Positions 36,214 to 45,122 of a stretch of DNA of 64,000 nt are shown here, in pieces; position 1 is the stretch's first letter; every line of letters starts with the position of its first letter. Made by a program: the position numbers and the translations under genes. The notes below the pieces were generated by a model. That model searched no databases. It worked only from the letters and a program-made list of their open reading frames with translations, and had not been told where the DNA came from. The stretch comes from Rhizobium etli 8C-3 (GTDB lineage Bacteria; Pseudomonadota; Alphaproteobacteria; Rhizobiales; Rhizobiaceae). Location of the stretch: NCBI RefSeq assembly GCF_001908375.1, contig NZ_CP017244.1, forward strand, positions 2,170,001-2,234,000, in the 5' to 3' direction.

Positions 36214-36936
36214 ATGCGACAGGCATCCAGTTCCGAAGCGATCGATTTTCCGGCTCTCTTGGAAAGACCGGCGAGGCTCCGCCGCGTAACGACGGCGGAT
36301 GCGATCTTCGACAGGCTTCATGCCGACATCGTTTCGCTGCGCATGCCGCCGGGGATTGCGCTTCAGGAAAAGCGCATCGCCGAGGAATTCGGCGTCAGCC
36401 GCACGCCGGTGCGTGAAGCGCTGCTTCGTCTTGCCGAAGGTGGCCTCGTGGAGATCTATCCACAGTCCGGCACCGTCGTTTCGCGTATCCCCGTATCGGC
36501 AATCCCGGAAGCGGTTGTCGTTCGCAAAGCACTGGAAGGCACGACCGTCGAGAGTGCTGCCAGAATGGCCAAGCCGCACCACATTGTCCGGCTCGATGCC
36601 ATCATCTCCCGGCAGAAAGCGCTTGCCGCCCTCGGCGACGTGTCGAGCTTCCATGAAGAGGACGAAGCCTTTCACGAGGCGATAACCCAGATCGCCGGCT
36701 ATCCCGGTATCTGGACCATCCTGAAAACGGTCAAGGTGCAGATCGACCGAGCCCGGCGGCTGACGCTTCCGGCCCTCGGCCGCATGGACAATGTGGTTCC
36801 CGAACACTGCGCTATCCGCGATGCGATCGCGGCCCACGATCCGGAAGCCGCCCGCAACGCCATGCTGCACCATCTGAGCGCCGTCATTCCCGATGTCGCG
36901 GAGCTTCGAACACGTTATCCCGATTATTTCTGCTGA
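36214..36936 (+). CDS. GntR-family regulator (FCD subgroup), probable uxuA regulator
   Basis: The protein of about 240 residues has a winged helix (VTTADAIFDRLHADIVSLRM to EEFGVSRTPVREALLRLAEGG) and an FCD ligand domain (FHEEDEAFHEAITQIAGY, later HCAIRDAIAAHDPEAAR). The start is uncertain: ATG at 36214 has CAGG upstream, and ATG at 36199 is also in frame. It is followed after 48 bases by mannonate dehydratase, so it likely responds to a hexuronate or aldonate intermediate and represses its own operon. Confidence 0.82.
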   Translation: MRQASSSEAIDFPALLERPARLRRVTTADAIFDRLHADIVSLRMPPGIALQEKRIAEEFGVSRTPVREALLRLAEGGLVEIYPQSGTVVSRIPVSAIPEAVVVRKALEGTTVESAARMAKPHHIVRLDAIISRQKALAALGDVSSFHEEDEAFHEAITQIAGYPGIWTILKTVKVQIDRARRLTLPALGRMDNVVPEHCAIRDAIAAHDPEAARNAMLHHLSAVIPDVAELRTRYPDYFC

Positions 36937-36984
36937 AGCAGCCGGCAGAACCCTTAAAACAACGAGACAGCAAGGAGGAAACAG

Positions 36985-38172
36985 ATGCGGCAAGGTTGGA
37001 GATGGTTTGGGCCCGAGGCTCCCGTCAGCCTGGACGACGTGCGCCAGACGGGCGCGACGAACATCGTTTCCTCGCTGCATCAGGTTCCGATCGGCCGCCC
37101 CTGGACGGAAAGCGAAGTCAGCGAACGCAAGGCCATGATCGAAGATACGCCGCCCGGGCGCTCGTCCCTCACCTGGTCTGTCGTCGAAAGCATTCCGATC
37201 CCCGATGCAGTCAAACGCAAGGGCGGCCAGGCCAAGGCCGAAATAGAGGCCTGGATTGCAAGCCTCGAGGCCGTCGCCGCCTGCGGGATACCGATCATCT
37301 GCTACAACTTCATGCCCGTGGTCGACTGGACACGCACGGAGCTTGACTACGAGATACCAACGGGCGCGACCGCCATGCGCTTCGACCACGAACGCTTTGC
37401 CGCCTTCGACCTCTTCGTGCTGCAGCGTCAGGGCGCTGAAAAGGAATATTCAGCGGACGACCGGAATCGCGCTCGCGAAGTCTACGAGGCTATGCCGGAA
37501 GCCGAGATCGCCGAGATCACCCGCATCATAACCTCGGCGCTGCCCGGCTCGACGACCGAGCCTCTGACCATTCCCGGTTTCCGCGAAAAGCTGGCCGCCT
37601 ATGCCGGCATCGATGCGGCCAGGCTGCGCCAGCACCTCGTCGAATTCCTTCAGGCCGTCACACCGGCCGCCGAAGCGCGCGGCGTCAAGCTGACGCTCCA
37701 TCCGGACGATCCGCCGCGTCCGCTCTTCGGCCTGCCGCGCATTGCCTCGACGGCCGACGACTATGCTGCCCTTTTTAAGGCCATACCATCACAGGCAAAC
37801 GGCATGTGCTACTGCACCGGCAGCCTCGGCGTGCGTGCCGACAACAACCTGCCCGAGATCGCCCGCCGCTTTGCCTCGCGCATCTACTTCGCGCATCTGC
37901 GTGCCACCAAGCGTGAAGGCGACGGCCGCTCCTTCCATGAAAGCGCACATCTGGAAGGTGATGTCGATATGGTCGCGGTTCTCAAGGAACTCGTGGCCGA
38001 GGACCGCAAGCGCAGCCCGAACGACGAAATCGTGTTCCGCTCCGACCATGGTCACCGTATGCTGGATGATCTGAACAAGACCGTCACGCCAGGCTATCCT
38101 GCAATCGGCCGCATGCGCGGGCTGGCGGAACTGCGCGGCATCCTGCACGCGCTCGGTGCCAGACCATCCTGA
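36985..38172 (+). CDS. uxuA: D-mannonate dehydratase
   Basis: The 395-residue enzyme has the UxuA opening GWRWFGPEAPVSLDDVRQTG, the segment PIICYNFMPVVDWTRTEL, and later KLTLHPDDPPRP and FRSDHGHRM with metal-binding histidine and aspartate residues. It converts D-mannonate to 2-dehydro-3-deoxy-gluconate in glucuronate or fructuronate breakdown, using Mn or Fe. AAGGAGG precedes ATG. Its location between a GntR gene and the FadR/oxidoreductase/ABC cluster suggests that both serve hexuronate-like substrates. Confidence 0.95.
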   Translation: MRQGWRWFGPEAPVSLDDVRQTGATNIVSSLHQVPIGRPWTESEVSERKAMIEDTPPGRSSLTWSVVESIPIPDAVKRKGGQAKAEIEAWIASLEAVAACGIPIICYNFMPVVDWTRTELDYEIPTGATAMRFDHERFAAFDLFVLQRQGAEKEYSADDRNRAREVYEAMPEAEIAEITRIITSALPGSTTEPLTIPGFREKLAAYAGIDAARLRQHLVEFLQAVTPAAEARGVKLTLHPDDPPRPLFGLPRIASTADDYAALFKAIPSQANGMCYCTGSLGVRADNNLPEIARRFASRIYFAHLRATKREGDGRSFHESAHLEGDVDMVAVLKELVAEDRKRSPNDEIVFRSDHGHRMLDDLNKTVTPGYPAIGRMRGLAELRGILHALGARPS

Positions 38173-38174
38173 TC

Positions 38175-38533
38175 GTGAGAGACCCCTCCGGGCCCGCATT
38201 CCGATTTCCGGAGGAGTTCGCTAGCACGCTCGGGCTTACCCGCCGACAGGTTGCCGAGATCGAAACCGGCGCAGGGAACCCACCCTAGAGACGCTGGACA
38301 AGATTGGCAGGCTATTGGGCTTCGCAGTTGGATTTGTACCGAAAACGCCGCGCGACGATGAGCCAGGATCACTCCTGGCGCAAAGTCTCTCCGGCGCCGC
38401 CTGCTGGCGCGCCCGACTGTCTGGCCATCTGGCGGCCGCTCATGTGGGTTCTGCCCGGACAGGAGAGCCAATCGGAATTCCTGCCGAAAGGCTGGAGAAG
38501 GGGGCGTTGTACCCAGAAGCCTTGACCATCTAG
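38175..38533 (+). pseudogene. Frameshifted XRE-type HTH gene
   Basis: From GTG at about 38175 the frame reads FPEEFASTLGLTRRQVAEIE, TGAGNP and then hits TAG. A one-base shift at about 38284 continues TLETLDKIGRLLGFAVGFVP and runs to 38533 (TGEPIGIPAERLEKGALYPE). Together they form an XRE/HipB-like helix-turn-helix (QVAEIETGAGNPTLETLDKIGRL is the classic recognition region, here split) plus an unassigned tail. The frameshift makes it a likely pseudogene unless a sequencing error is involved. Its last bases overlap the stop of the convergent FadR-type gene. Confidence 0.65.
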
Positions 38534-39300
38534 CGCGATTTTCCATCATCCGCCTGCATGACTTCAGGCGCAAACCGTCCCCTTTCGTCAGCTTCCATCA
38601 GCTCGTTACTGACGTTGCGGATGTGGCGCGCCATCGCCTTGTAGGCAGCGTCCGGATTGCGCAGACGCAGAGCCGTAAGTATTGCATGGTGATCGCCGAT
38701 CCAGAGCGGGCGCACGCTTGGCGCATGAATATGCTCATGCAGTTTTTTCCACATCAGCGACTCGTCGCGCTGAACCCAAAGCGCCTCGACGATCGAGACG
38801 ATGATGGCATTTCCTGTCATGCGTGCAATCGTCACATGAAAATCGCGGTCGCCCTTTTCGTTGTTTAAGGTGACATCGGTCTCATGCTCCATTTGAGCGA
38901 TACAGTCCTCGAGCACGGCAATATCGTAGTTCGTCGCGCGTTCGGCTGCCATCGCAGCAGCACTTGCCTCGACTGCAAGCCGGGCTTCCAGAAGCTCGAA
39001 CGGGCCGGGGCCGGCATCCGCGCTGATCTTGTCAAAATTGACCTGATTGCCGCGGACCGGCAGAACGACGATGCCGGCCCTGCCCTTGACTTCGACCAGG
39101 CCGCGCATCTCCAGCGCAATAACTGCCTCGCGTACGACCGGGCGGCTGACTTGGAGTTCTTCGGCGAGCTCGCGTTCGGAAGGCATGCGCCAGGCAGGGT
39201 TCTTGGCGTTTGCCTCGATCATGCGCGCAATGCGGCGTGCGACGATCTGATAAAGCCGCTGCTCGCCTTGAAGCCGAAGCGTTGGTACGGCTGCCCCCAT
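38530..39300 (-). CDS. GntR-family regulator, FadR/UxuR subgroup
   Basis: From ATG at 39300 (MGAAVPTLRLQGEQRLYQ), with AAGGAG upstream, the protein has 256 residues. The winged helix (WRMPSERELAEELQVSRPVV, EAVIALEMRGLVEV) is followed by an FCD domain (DRDFHVTIARMTGNAI, then IGDHHAILTALRLRNPDAA). FadR-group proteins recognise TGGT-NNN-ACCA, and two such sites lie between the divergent oxidoreductase and ABC operons upstream (41534 and 41657), so this is their likely regulator. The ligand is unknown, perhaps a hexuronate. Confidence 0.85.
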   Translation of the reverse strand: MGAAVPTLRLQGEQRLYQIVARRIARMIEANAKNPAWRMPSERELAEELQVSRPVVREAVIALEMRGLVEVKGRAGIVVLPVRGNQVNFDKISADAGPGPFELLEARLAVEASAAAMAAERATNYDIAVLEDCIAQMEHETDVTLNNEKGDRDFHVTIARMTGNAIIVSIVEALWVQRDESLMWKKLHEHIHAPSVRPLWIGDHHAILTALRLRNPDAAYKAMARHIRNVSNELMEADERGRFAPEVMQADDGKSR

Positions 39301-39355
39301 GATATCTCCTTGCGGCGCCACCCTTAAGACGGGTGACGCATTGTCTGTTTGGCGC

Positions 39356-40453
39356 TCAGGCGCTGGCGGCCAGTTGCCGCTCTTCGTCCGGAAGCCACGA
39401 GTGATAAAGCGGATGCTCGGCGGTGATCGGCAGCGGCGTCGGCTTGCCGGTGCGCTGCGAATGATAGGCAGCCGTCACCAGTTCCAGCGAATTGCGCGCG
39501 TCCTGCAGCGTTACCGGCGGCTCCTTGTCTTCAATGATCGCCTGGTGGAACAGCTCGAACTGTCGGGTGTAGCCGTCTTCCTTCACTTCGTAGCCGGCAA
39601 GCGCTTCGTCGACGCGCTTCTGGTGCTCCTCGGTGCCTGCGATGAAGCTCCACGGATCACGGCCCATCGTATAAGGTTCGAGAATGCTTTCGGCGACGAG
39701 ATCATGGAAGCAGAAGCGCAGCCGCGAGATCTCCTTGCGTGAGCCGAGCGTCATGGAAAGTGCCGCCAGCGAGCCGTTCTGCATCTTGACGGAAAGCGCC
39801 ATCGTATCTTCGACTTCGATCTTGTTGACCAGTGTCGCGCCATAGGCAAAGACTTCGGCGCAGGCGCCATGCACATAGTTCAGCATGTCGTGCGCGTGGA
39901 TCGCGTGGCCAAGCAGGCCGCCGCCGAGTTCGCTCTTCCACTTTCCGCGCCAGGGAACTTCGTAGTAGGCAGGGCCACGCCACCAATGTGTCTCGATCGT
40001 CGTCAGGAAGGGACGCCCGGTCAGACCAAGTTCGATCAGCAGCTTCAGCTTCTGAAGGCCGGAGCCGTAGCGATACTGGAAGATCGGCATCAGTTTCTTG
40101 CCGCCCGAACGCGCGACAATGCGGCTCATCTCGTCGACGTCGGCAATCGAGCCGAAGAGTGGCTTTTCGCAGATCACATGTTTTCCCGATTCGATACCCT
40201 TCCTGCAGAGTTCGAAATGCGAATCCGGCGGCGTCGAAATATCGATGATGTCGAGATCGTTGCGGACAAAGAGATCGTCGACATTCTGGGTATATTCGCC
40301 AATGCCATGCTTTTGGCAAAGTTCGCGGCCGCGTTCTTCGTCCAGCGAGCAAAGCACCGGCACATCGAAAAGGTCCTTGTTCCAGTCGTAGCCGATCAGA
40401 TGGCGCGAAGCGATGCCCGCGCCGATTACGCCAACGCGCAATTTCTTCGTCAT
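39356..40453 (-). CDS. Gfo/Idh/MocA-family oxidoreductase
   Basis: The 365-residue protein has an N-terminal Rossmann fold (KLRVGVIGAGIASRHLIGYD) and the family catalytic motif CEKPLFG with lysine near residue 97, then the alpha/beta substrate domain (GGGLLGHAIHAHDMLNYVHG). It should oxidise or epimerise a sugar or cyclitol with NAD(P). AGGAGG precedes ATG. It follows the second oxidoreductase gene by 11 bases; such pairs often interconvert sugars via keto intermediates. Confidence 0.9.
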   Translation of the reverse strand: MTKKLRVGVIGAGIASRHLIGYDWNKDLFDVPVLCSLDEERGRELCQKHGIGEYTQNVDDLFVRNDLDIIDISTPPDSHFELCRKGIESGKHVICEKPLFGSIADVDEMSRIVARSGGKKLMPIFQYRYGSGLQKLKLLIELGLTGRPFLTTIETHWWRGPAYYEVPWRGKWKSELGGGLLGHAIHAHDMLNYVHGACAEVFAYGATLVNKIEVEDTMALSVKMQNGSLAALSMTLGSRKEISRLRFCFHDLVAESILEPYTMGRDPWSFIAGTEEHQKRVDEALAGYEVKEDGYTRQFELFHQAIIEDKEPPVTLQDARNSLELVTAAYHSQRTGKPTPLPITAEHPLYHSWLPDEERQLAASA

Positions 40454-40464
40454 GATATCTCCTC

Positions 40465-41475
40465 CTATCGTCCGCCGAGCCGGGCAGCCTTGGCCTGCGC
40501 CTCAAGCGAAAGGCGGCAGACCTCGTAGACGTGCGCCTGCGTCATCGCCGTTTCCGTGCGATCGCGCACGTCGGCAGTGAATGCTTCAAAATAGTCGAGC
40601 TTCTCGCTGCTGCAGTCGATGTAGGTATTTTCCTCGCCGTTGACGAGGAACAGATGATCCTTGCCGGGGCGGCCGGAAATATCGATGTATTTGCGAAGCT
40701 CGATATAGCCTTTGGTGCCTAAAATGGTCAGGCGTCCGTCACCCCAGGTCGGCAGCGCCTCGGGCGTAAACCAGTCGACGCGGACATAGCCAGACGCCTT
40801 GTCGGAGCGCAGCAATACCTCGCCGAAATCCTGGAATGCCGGCCTTTGCGGCATGCCGAAGTTGCCGATTGCGCTTGCGACGACTTCGCCGCTCGTCGAG
40901 CCGGTATAGAAGAGAAACTGGTCGATCTGATGCGAGGCGATGTCTACGATGATGCCACCAAAGGCTTCGGGATCGAAAAACCAGTCGGGCCGCGTCGGAA
41001 GCTGCAGCCGGTGCGGTCCCATGCCGAGCGTCTGGATAACCTGGCCGATCGCGCCTTGCTTGACGAGTTTGGCTGCTTTGACCGCAGAGCGAACGCAATG
41101 GCGCTCCGAAAAGCAGATCGAGAAGATCTTGCCTGTCTCGGCGACGGTCTTCTTGACCTCCTCCAACTGCGCAAACGTCGTGAGGCCAGGCTTGTCCGTC
41201 ATCACGTCCTTGCCGGCCCTCATGGCGCGGATCGCAAGACCGGCGCGATCGCGCGGAATGGCGGAGATGCAGATGACGTCGATCGACGAATCGGCGAAAA
41301 TCGTCTCGCGGTCGATCTGCGGCGCATCCGGATATGTCTTCTTGAAATTTTCAAGGATCGCCGGAACAGAGGTCTTCGGGCAATAGCCAACGAACTCTCC
41401 ACCCGCAGCTTGCAATCCCTTCACATGATCAAACGTATGCGAATGGTCGATTCCGACAACGGCAAATCTCAGCAT
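40465..41475 (-). CDS. Gfo/Idh/MocA-family oxidoreductase
   Basis: From ATG at 41475 (MLRFAVVGIDHSHTFDHVKG) the protein has 336 residues. The nucleotide-binding start is atypical (VVGIDHSH instead of GAGxxG), the catalytic lysine motif is TDKPGL, and GGIIVDIASHQIDQFLFYTG is the C-terminal domain signature. AGGAGG lies about 10 bases upstream. It is the first gene of the minus-strand oxidoreductase operon, with a FadR-type operator near its transcription start. The unusual N-terminus suggests a member acting on a non-standard substrate. Confidence 0.88.
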   Translation of the reverse strand: MLRFAVVGIDHSHTFDHVKGLQAAGGEFVGYCPKTSVPAILENFKKTYPDAPQIDRETIFADSSIDVICISAIPRDRAGLAIRAMRAGKDVMTDKPGLTTFAQLEEVKKTVAETGKIFSICFSERHCVRSAVKAAKLVKQGAIGQVIQTLGMGPHRLQLPTRPDWFFDPEAFGGIIVDIASHQIDQFLFYTGSTSGEVVASAIGNFGMPQRPAFQDFGEVLLRSDKASGYVRVDWFTPEALPTWGDGRLTILGTKGYIELRKYIDISGRPGKDHLFLVNGEENTYIDCSSEKLDYFEAFTADVRDRTETAMTQAHVYEVCRLSLEAQAKAARLGGR

Positions 41476-41533
41476 TTGAATATCGTCCTCCTGCAAAAGC
41501 CGTGGGAGCTGCGGCTTCTCGTCTCCTCATAAT

Positions 41534-41544
41534 TGGTCAAACCA
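41534..41544. promoter_or_regulatory. FadR-type operator (TGGT-CAA-ACCA)
   Basis: TGGTCAAACCA matches the TGGT-NNN-ACCA consensus of FadR-subgroup GntR regulators exactly. It lies about 60 bases upstream of the oxidoreductase operon, just downstream of a leftward TTGACA, in the right place for repression. The probable binder is the FadR-type protein at 38530-39300. Confidence 0.65.
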
Positions 41545-41647
41545 GACACTCAAAGCTCCAACCTGTCAAGAATGTTTTTGCAATCGAAACCGCGGTAAAG
41601 AGGCCACATTAGCACTCGTTTTGACGAAAATTCTTTCGCCTTGCCGG

Positions 41648-41676
41648 TTGACAATCTGGTAAGTCCAGACATGTTT
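41648..41676 (+). promoter_or_regulatory. ABC-operon promoter with FadR-type operator in the spacer
   Basis: TTGACA (41648-41653) and ATGTTT, 17 bases apart, form a sigma-70-type promoter for the ABC operon. The spacer contains TGGTAAGTCCA (41657-41667), one mismatch from the FadR consensus. An operator between -35 and -10 blocks RNA polymerase directly. With the site at 41534 it places both divergent operons under one regulator. Confidence 0.6.
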
Positions 41677-41729
41677 ATGGCAGATCGCCCCGGGCGGGAG
41701 GCGCCTCGCGATCGCTGGAGGATCTGGAT

Positions 41730-43007
41730 ATGAAACGCACCCGCATCGGCTTGTGGGCGGCCTCGACGCTGCTTGCAGCCACGGCGCTGACGGGTATTGC
41801 CCAGGCGCAGGAGCTCACCGTTTTTTGCGACGATATCGGCTTCGGCTGCCTGACCATGGATCCGGTGGTCAAACGATACGAATCCGAAAATCCAGGCGTC
41901 AAGGTCAAGCTCGAAACCGTTCCCTATCAGTCGCTCGTCGAAAGCCTGCCGGTGCAGCTCGAATCCGGCGAAGGCCCCGATGCGGCGATCATCACCGACC
42001 TCGGCGGCCTCAGCCGTTACTATCTCGACCTGACGCCTTATGTGAACGCGGCGAATTTCGAGAAGGAATACAGCCAGACCCTGCAATGGCTGCGTGGCTC
42101 CAATCCGACGAGCAAGGCGATCAACGGCATGCCGACGACGCTCACTGTCAACGGCGCCTATGTCAATCTCACCTTGTTCGAGCAGGCGGGCGTTGCGGTC
42201 CCCAAGGAAGGCGCAACCTGGGCCGAATGGGCCGAAGCGACACGCAAGGTGGCCAAGGCCACCAACACCGAATACGCCATGGAGATGGACCGCTCTGGCC
42301 ACCGCTTTGCAAGCCTTGCCATCAGCTACGGCGCCGAATTGGTCGATGACCAGGGCAAACCGGTCATCGACAAGGGGCTGAAGGACGCGGTCGAACAGTT
42401 CGTGGCCTGGCACAAGGACGGGACAATGCCGATGGACCTTTGGGGAGCGGTCGGCGGCGCAACGCATCGCGAACTCTTCTCAGATTTCCTGAATGCCAAG
42501 ACCGTGCTTTACTTCGGCGGCTCCTGGACACTCAGCCAGATGGACAAGGAAGTCGCAGACCTCTTCGACTGGCAGGTGGCACCTGCGCCTTGCGGGCCCT
42601 CGTCGTGCACCGTCATGCCGGGCGGCGGAGCGCTCGTCGGTTTCAAGCATACCAAGCAGCCCGAAGCGGTCGGCAAGCTGATCGACTATATCGCCCGCTC
42701 GAAGAACAACGCCGAAATCGTCTCGGCGGCCGTCGAGATTCCGGCGGCAAAATCGCTGATCGAAAATGGCGTGACCTATCCGGGCGCCTCTCAGCGTACG
42801 CAGCAATCGCTTTCGACCTTCATCGCCCAGATCCCGAAAATGGCGCCGGCCGCCTATCGTTTCCAGGGCTGGCGCTATCAGCGTGCCATGATGAACGCGC
42901 TGACGACGCGCATCAGCCAGGTCCTGAATGACGAATTGGAGGTCGACGCAGCACTTGACCGTGTCAAACAGGATGTCGAGCTCGCCATCAAGGCGGCCGG
43001 CCAATAG
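41730..43007 (+). CDS. Periplasmic sugar-binding protein, CUT1 ABC importer
   Basis: The 425-residue precursor has a Sec signal (RIGLWAASTLLAATALTGIA, cleaved near AQA) and then QELTVFCDDIGFGCLTMDP, a family 1 solute-binding protein. Cysteine pairs near the start (CDDIGFGC) and at CGPSSC could form disulphides. GGAGGA precedes ATG. It is the first gene of a complete four-gene importer; unlike the other three loci there is no hairpin between it and the permease gene (26-base gap). The substrate is unknown, perhaps a sugar acid or cyclitol acted on by the divergent oxidoreductases. Confidence 0.9.
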   Translation: MKRTRIGLWAASTLLAATALTGIAQAQELTVFCDDIGFGCLTMDPVVKRYESENPGVKVKLETVPYQSLVESLPVQLESGEGPDAAIITDLGGLSRYYLDLTPYVNAANFEKEYSQTLQWLRGSNPTSKAINGMPTTLTVNGAYVNLTLFEQAGVAVPKEGATWAEWAEATRKVAKATNTEYAMEMDRSGHRFASLAISYGAELVDDQGKPVIDKGLKDAVEQFVAWHKDGTMPMDLWGAVGGATHRELFSDFLNAKTVLYFGGSWTLSQMDKEVADLFDWQVAPAPCGPSSCTVMPGGGALVGFKHTKQPEAVGKLIDYIARSKNNAEIVSAAVEIPAAKSLIENGVTYPGASQRTQQSLSTFIAQIPKMAPAAYRFQGWRYQRAMMNALTTRISQVLNDELEVDAALDRVKQDVELAIKAAGQ

Positions 43008-43033
43008 ACAGGCTGATCCGGAAGGAGAGCGGT

Positions 43034-44032
43034 ATGGCCACAAGGGCTCGACTTGCGACAGTTGCCGGCGGCGTCATCCTCCTGCCGGCAAGGCTCGCCG
43101 AGCCTTTGATGACGGGCCTGCAAAAGGTCCTGGGCATCGGGCGCATGCCGTGGGTCTTTCTTCTGCCGAACCTTCTCGCCGTTTTGTTTTTCTCGCTGCT
43201 TCCGGTCGCAATCAACGTCTTCTATTCTGTCACCGGCAGCGACCGTCTTTATCCGAGCGAGCGACCCTTCATCGGTTCTGTCAATTACGAAACGCTGTTC
43301 GACTGCACCAACTACCTCGATGCATCCACCTGCTCGAGTGATCTCTTCTGGCGGGCGCTCGGCAACAGTCTCGTCTTCGTGCCGATCCAGGTGATCTGCA
43401 TGATCGGCGTGGCGCTGCTTGCCGCTGTCTGCCTCAACCGCGAGATCCGCGGCCGCGGCTCCTTTCGCGCCGTCTTCTTCTTTCCCGTCATGCTTTCGCC
43501 TGTCGTCGTGGCGTTGACGTGGCAGTGGATCCTGCAGCGCAACGGCGCGCTGAACGGCATTCTGACATGGCTTGGACTTTCGCCCGTCAACTGGCTGGTA
43601 TTTCCAAATACCGCCTTCTTCTGGTCGGTCTTCGTCACCGTCTGGGCGCATATGGGCTTTTACACGATCATTCTGCTCGCCGGTCTGCAGTCAATCCCGC
43701 GCGATGTCTACGAAGCTGCCAAGATGGACTCCGCCACCAACTGGCGGGTCTTCACGCGCATCACGCTGCCGCTTCTAAAGCCCGTCCTGCTCGTCGTCTT
43801 CGTCCTCTGCGTCATTCGCTCGGTCCAGACCTTCGATGAGCTCTACGTGCTGACAGGCGGCGGGCCCGGATCTGCGACGATGCTGATCGTCCAATATATC
43901 TACGAGGTCGGTTTCGCCGTGCAGCCTCGCAATTTCGGTCTTGCGGCCGCAGCCTCGCTGCTGCTCGGCGTCGTGCTCTTGATCTTCACCGGCCTGCAGC
44001 TGCGACTGTCGAGGAATTCGCAACATGGCTGA
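43034..44032 (+). CDS. Sugar ABC transporter permease (MalF/UgpA type)
   Basis: The 332-residue permease has a hydrophilic N-terminal extension of about 35 residues, about six membrane segments and the EAA loop (DVYEAAKMDSATNWRVF). A cysteine-containing periplasmic loop (LFDCTNYLDASTCSSD) follows the first membrane segment. AAGGAG precedes ATG. It overlaps the next gene by 8 bases. Confidence 0.9.
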   Translation: MATRARLATVAGGVILLPARLAEPLMTGLQKVLGIGRMPWVFLLPNLLAVLFFSLLPVAINVFYSVTGSDRLYPSERPFIGSVNYETLFDCTNYLDASTCSSDLFWRALGNSLVFVPIQVICMIGVALLAAVCLNREIRGRGSFRAVFFFPVMLSPVVVALTWQWILQRNGALNGILTWLGLSPVNWLVFPNTAFFWSVFVTVWAHMGFYTIILLAGLQSIPRDVYEAAKMDSATNWRVFTRITLPLLKPVLLVVFVLCVIRSVQTFDELYVLTGGGPGSATMLIVQYIYEVGFAVQPRNFGLAAAASLLLGVVLLIFTGLQLRLSRNSQHG

Positions 44033-45113
44033 CGTTGCCCTGTCCAAATCCGGAGCTGTCATGCGCGGTCTGCTCTTTGCCCGGCGCGGGCGCAACCGGC
44101 TCGACGTGACAGATTGGCTCACCTATGGCTTCCTCGTCCTTGGGCTGCTCATCATGTTCACGCCGGTTGCCTGGGTGGTCCTGTCGTCTTTCAAGACGCA
44201 AGCGAATCTGCAGGAATTTCCCCCGAGCATTCTGCCCTATTCCAGTGAGACAGCCGTGGTTGAAGGTTTCGACCAGCCGCTGCCGCTCTTCGACGTAAAC
44301 TTGAAGGACGGCACGAAGGCGCGACTTGCGCAGATCCGCCGCGTTGGCAGAAATGCACAGATGATCAGTCCGGACAATCCTGGCGCCGGCCGGCTCACCG
44401 TTGCCGTGACGGATGCCGTCCCCGTCCGCAAGGTGCGGCTTGCGATCGAGAACTACACCAACCTCATTGCTAGTTCCGGCCAGGCGATGGGCCGCTATCT
44501 CTACAACAGTCTTTTCATCACCATTGTTGCGACCATCATCACGCTGGTGATGAATTCCATGGCTGCCTTTGCGCTTTCTAAATACCGTTTCGCAGGCAGC
44601 AGCGTCGCCTTGATTTCGATCCTGTCGACGCTGATGATCCCGGCAACCGTGGTTCTCGTGCCGACCTACCTCATCGTTTCCGAGCTCGGCCTTGTCGGAA
44701 ACCTCTGGGGTGTCATCCTGCCGACCGTCGCGACGCCGACCGGCGTCTTCCTGCTCCGCCAATACATGCTGACCATCCCTGACGAACTGATCGAAGCAGC
44801 GCGCATGGATCATGCCAGCGAGTGGCGCATCTTCTGGCGGATCGTCCTGCCGCTTTCCAGCCCGGCGCTTGCCGTCGTGGCGATCTTCTCGATCCTGTCG
44901 CGCTGGAACGACTTCCTGCTGCCCTTGATCGTCCTCAATCGCCGCGAGGTCTATACGCTGCAGCTGGCGCTCAACTCTTTCCAGAGCGAGTTCGAGGTCC
45001 GATACGATCTGATGCTCGCCATGACGACCCTGACGGCGCTGCCGCTTGCCTGCGCCTTCATCTTTCTGCAGCGCTACATCACCACCGGCATCGCATCCAC
45101 GGGCATCAAGTGA
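44025..45113 (+). CDS. Sugar ABC transporter permease (MalG type) with periplasmic insertion
   Basis: The 362-residue permease is about 80-90 residues longer than usual MalG-type proteins. The extra length is a hydrophilic domain between membrane segments 1 and 2 (about residues 60-150, PSILPYSSETAVVEGF to VRKVRLAIENYTNL), predicted to lie in the periplasm. The EAA loop is ELIEAARMDHASEWRIF. The insertion may contact the binding protein. The start overlaps the upstream permease gene, indicating translational coupling. Confidence 0.88.
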   Translation: MADVALSKSGAVMRGLLFARRGRNRLDVTDWLTYGFLVLGLLIMFTPVAWVVLSSFKTQANLQEFPPSILPYSSETAVVEGFDQPLPLFDVNLKDGTKARLAQIRRVGRNAQMISPDNPGAGRLTVAVTDAVPVRKVRLAIENYTNLIASSGQAMGRYLYNSLFITIVATIITLVMNSMAAFALSKYRFAGSSVALISILSTLMIPATVVLVPTYLIVSELGLVGNLWGVILPTVATPTGVFLLRQYMLTIPDELIEAARMDHASEWRIFWRIVLPLSSPALAVVAIFSILSRWNDFLLPLIVLNRREVYTLQLALNSFQSEFEVRYDLMLAMTTLTALPLACAFIFLQRYITTGIASTGIK

Positions 45114-45122
45114 GTTTCGTTC

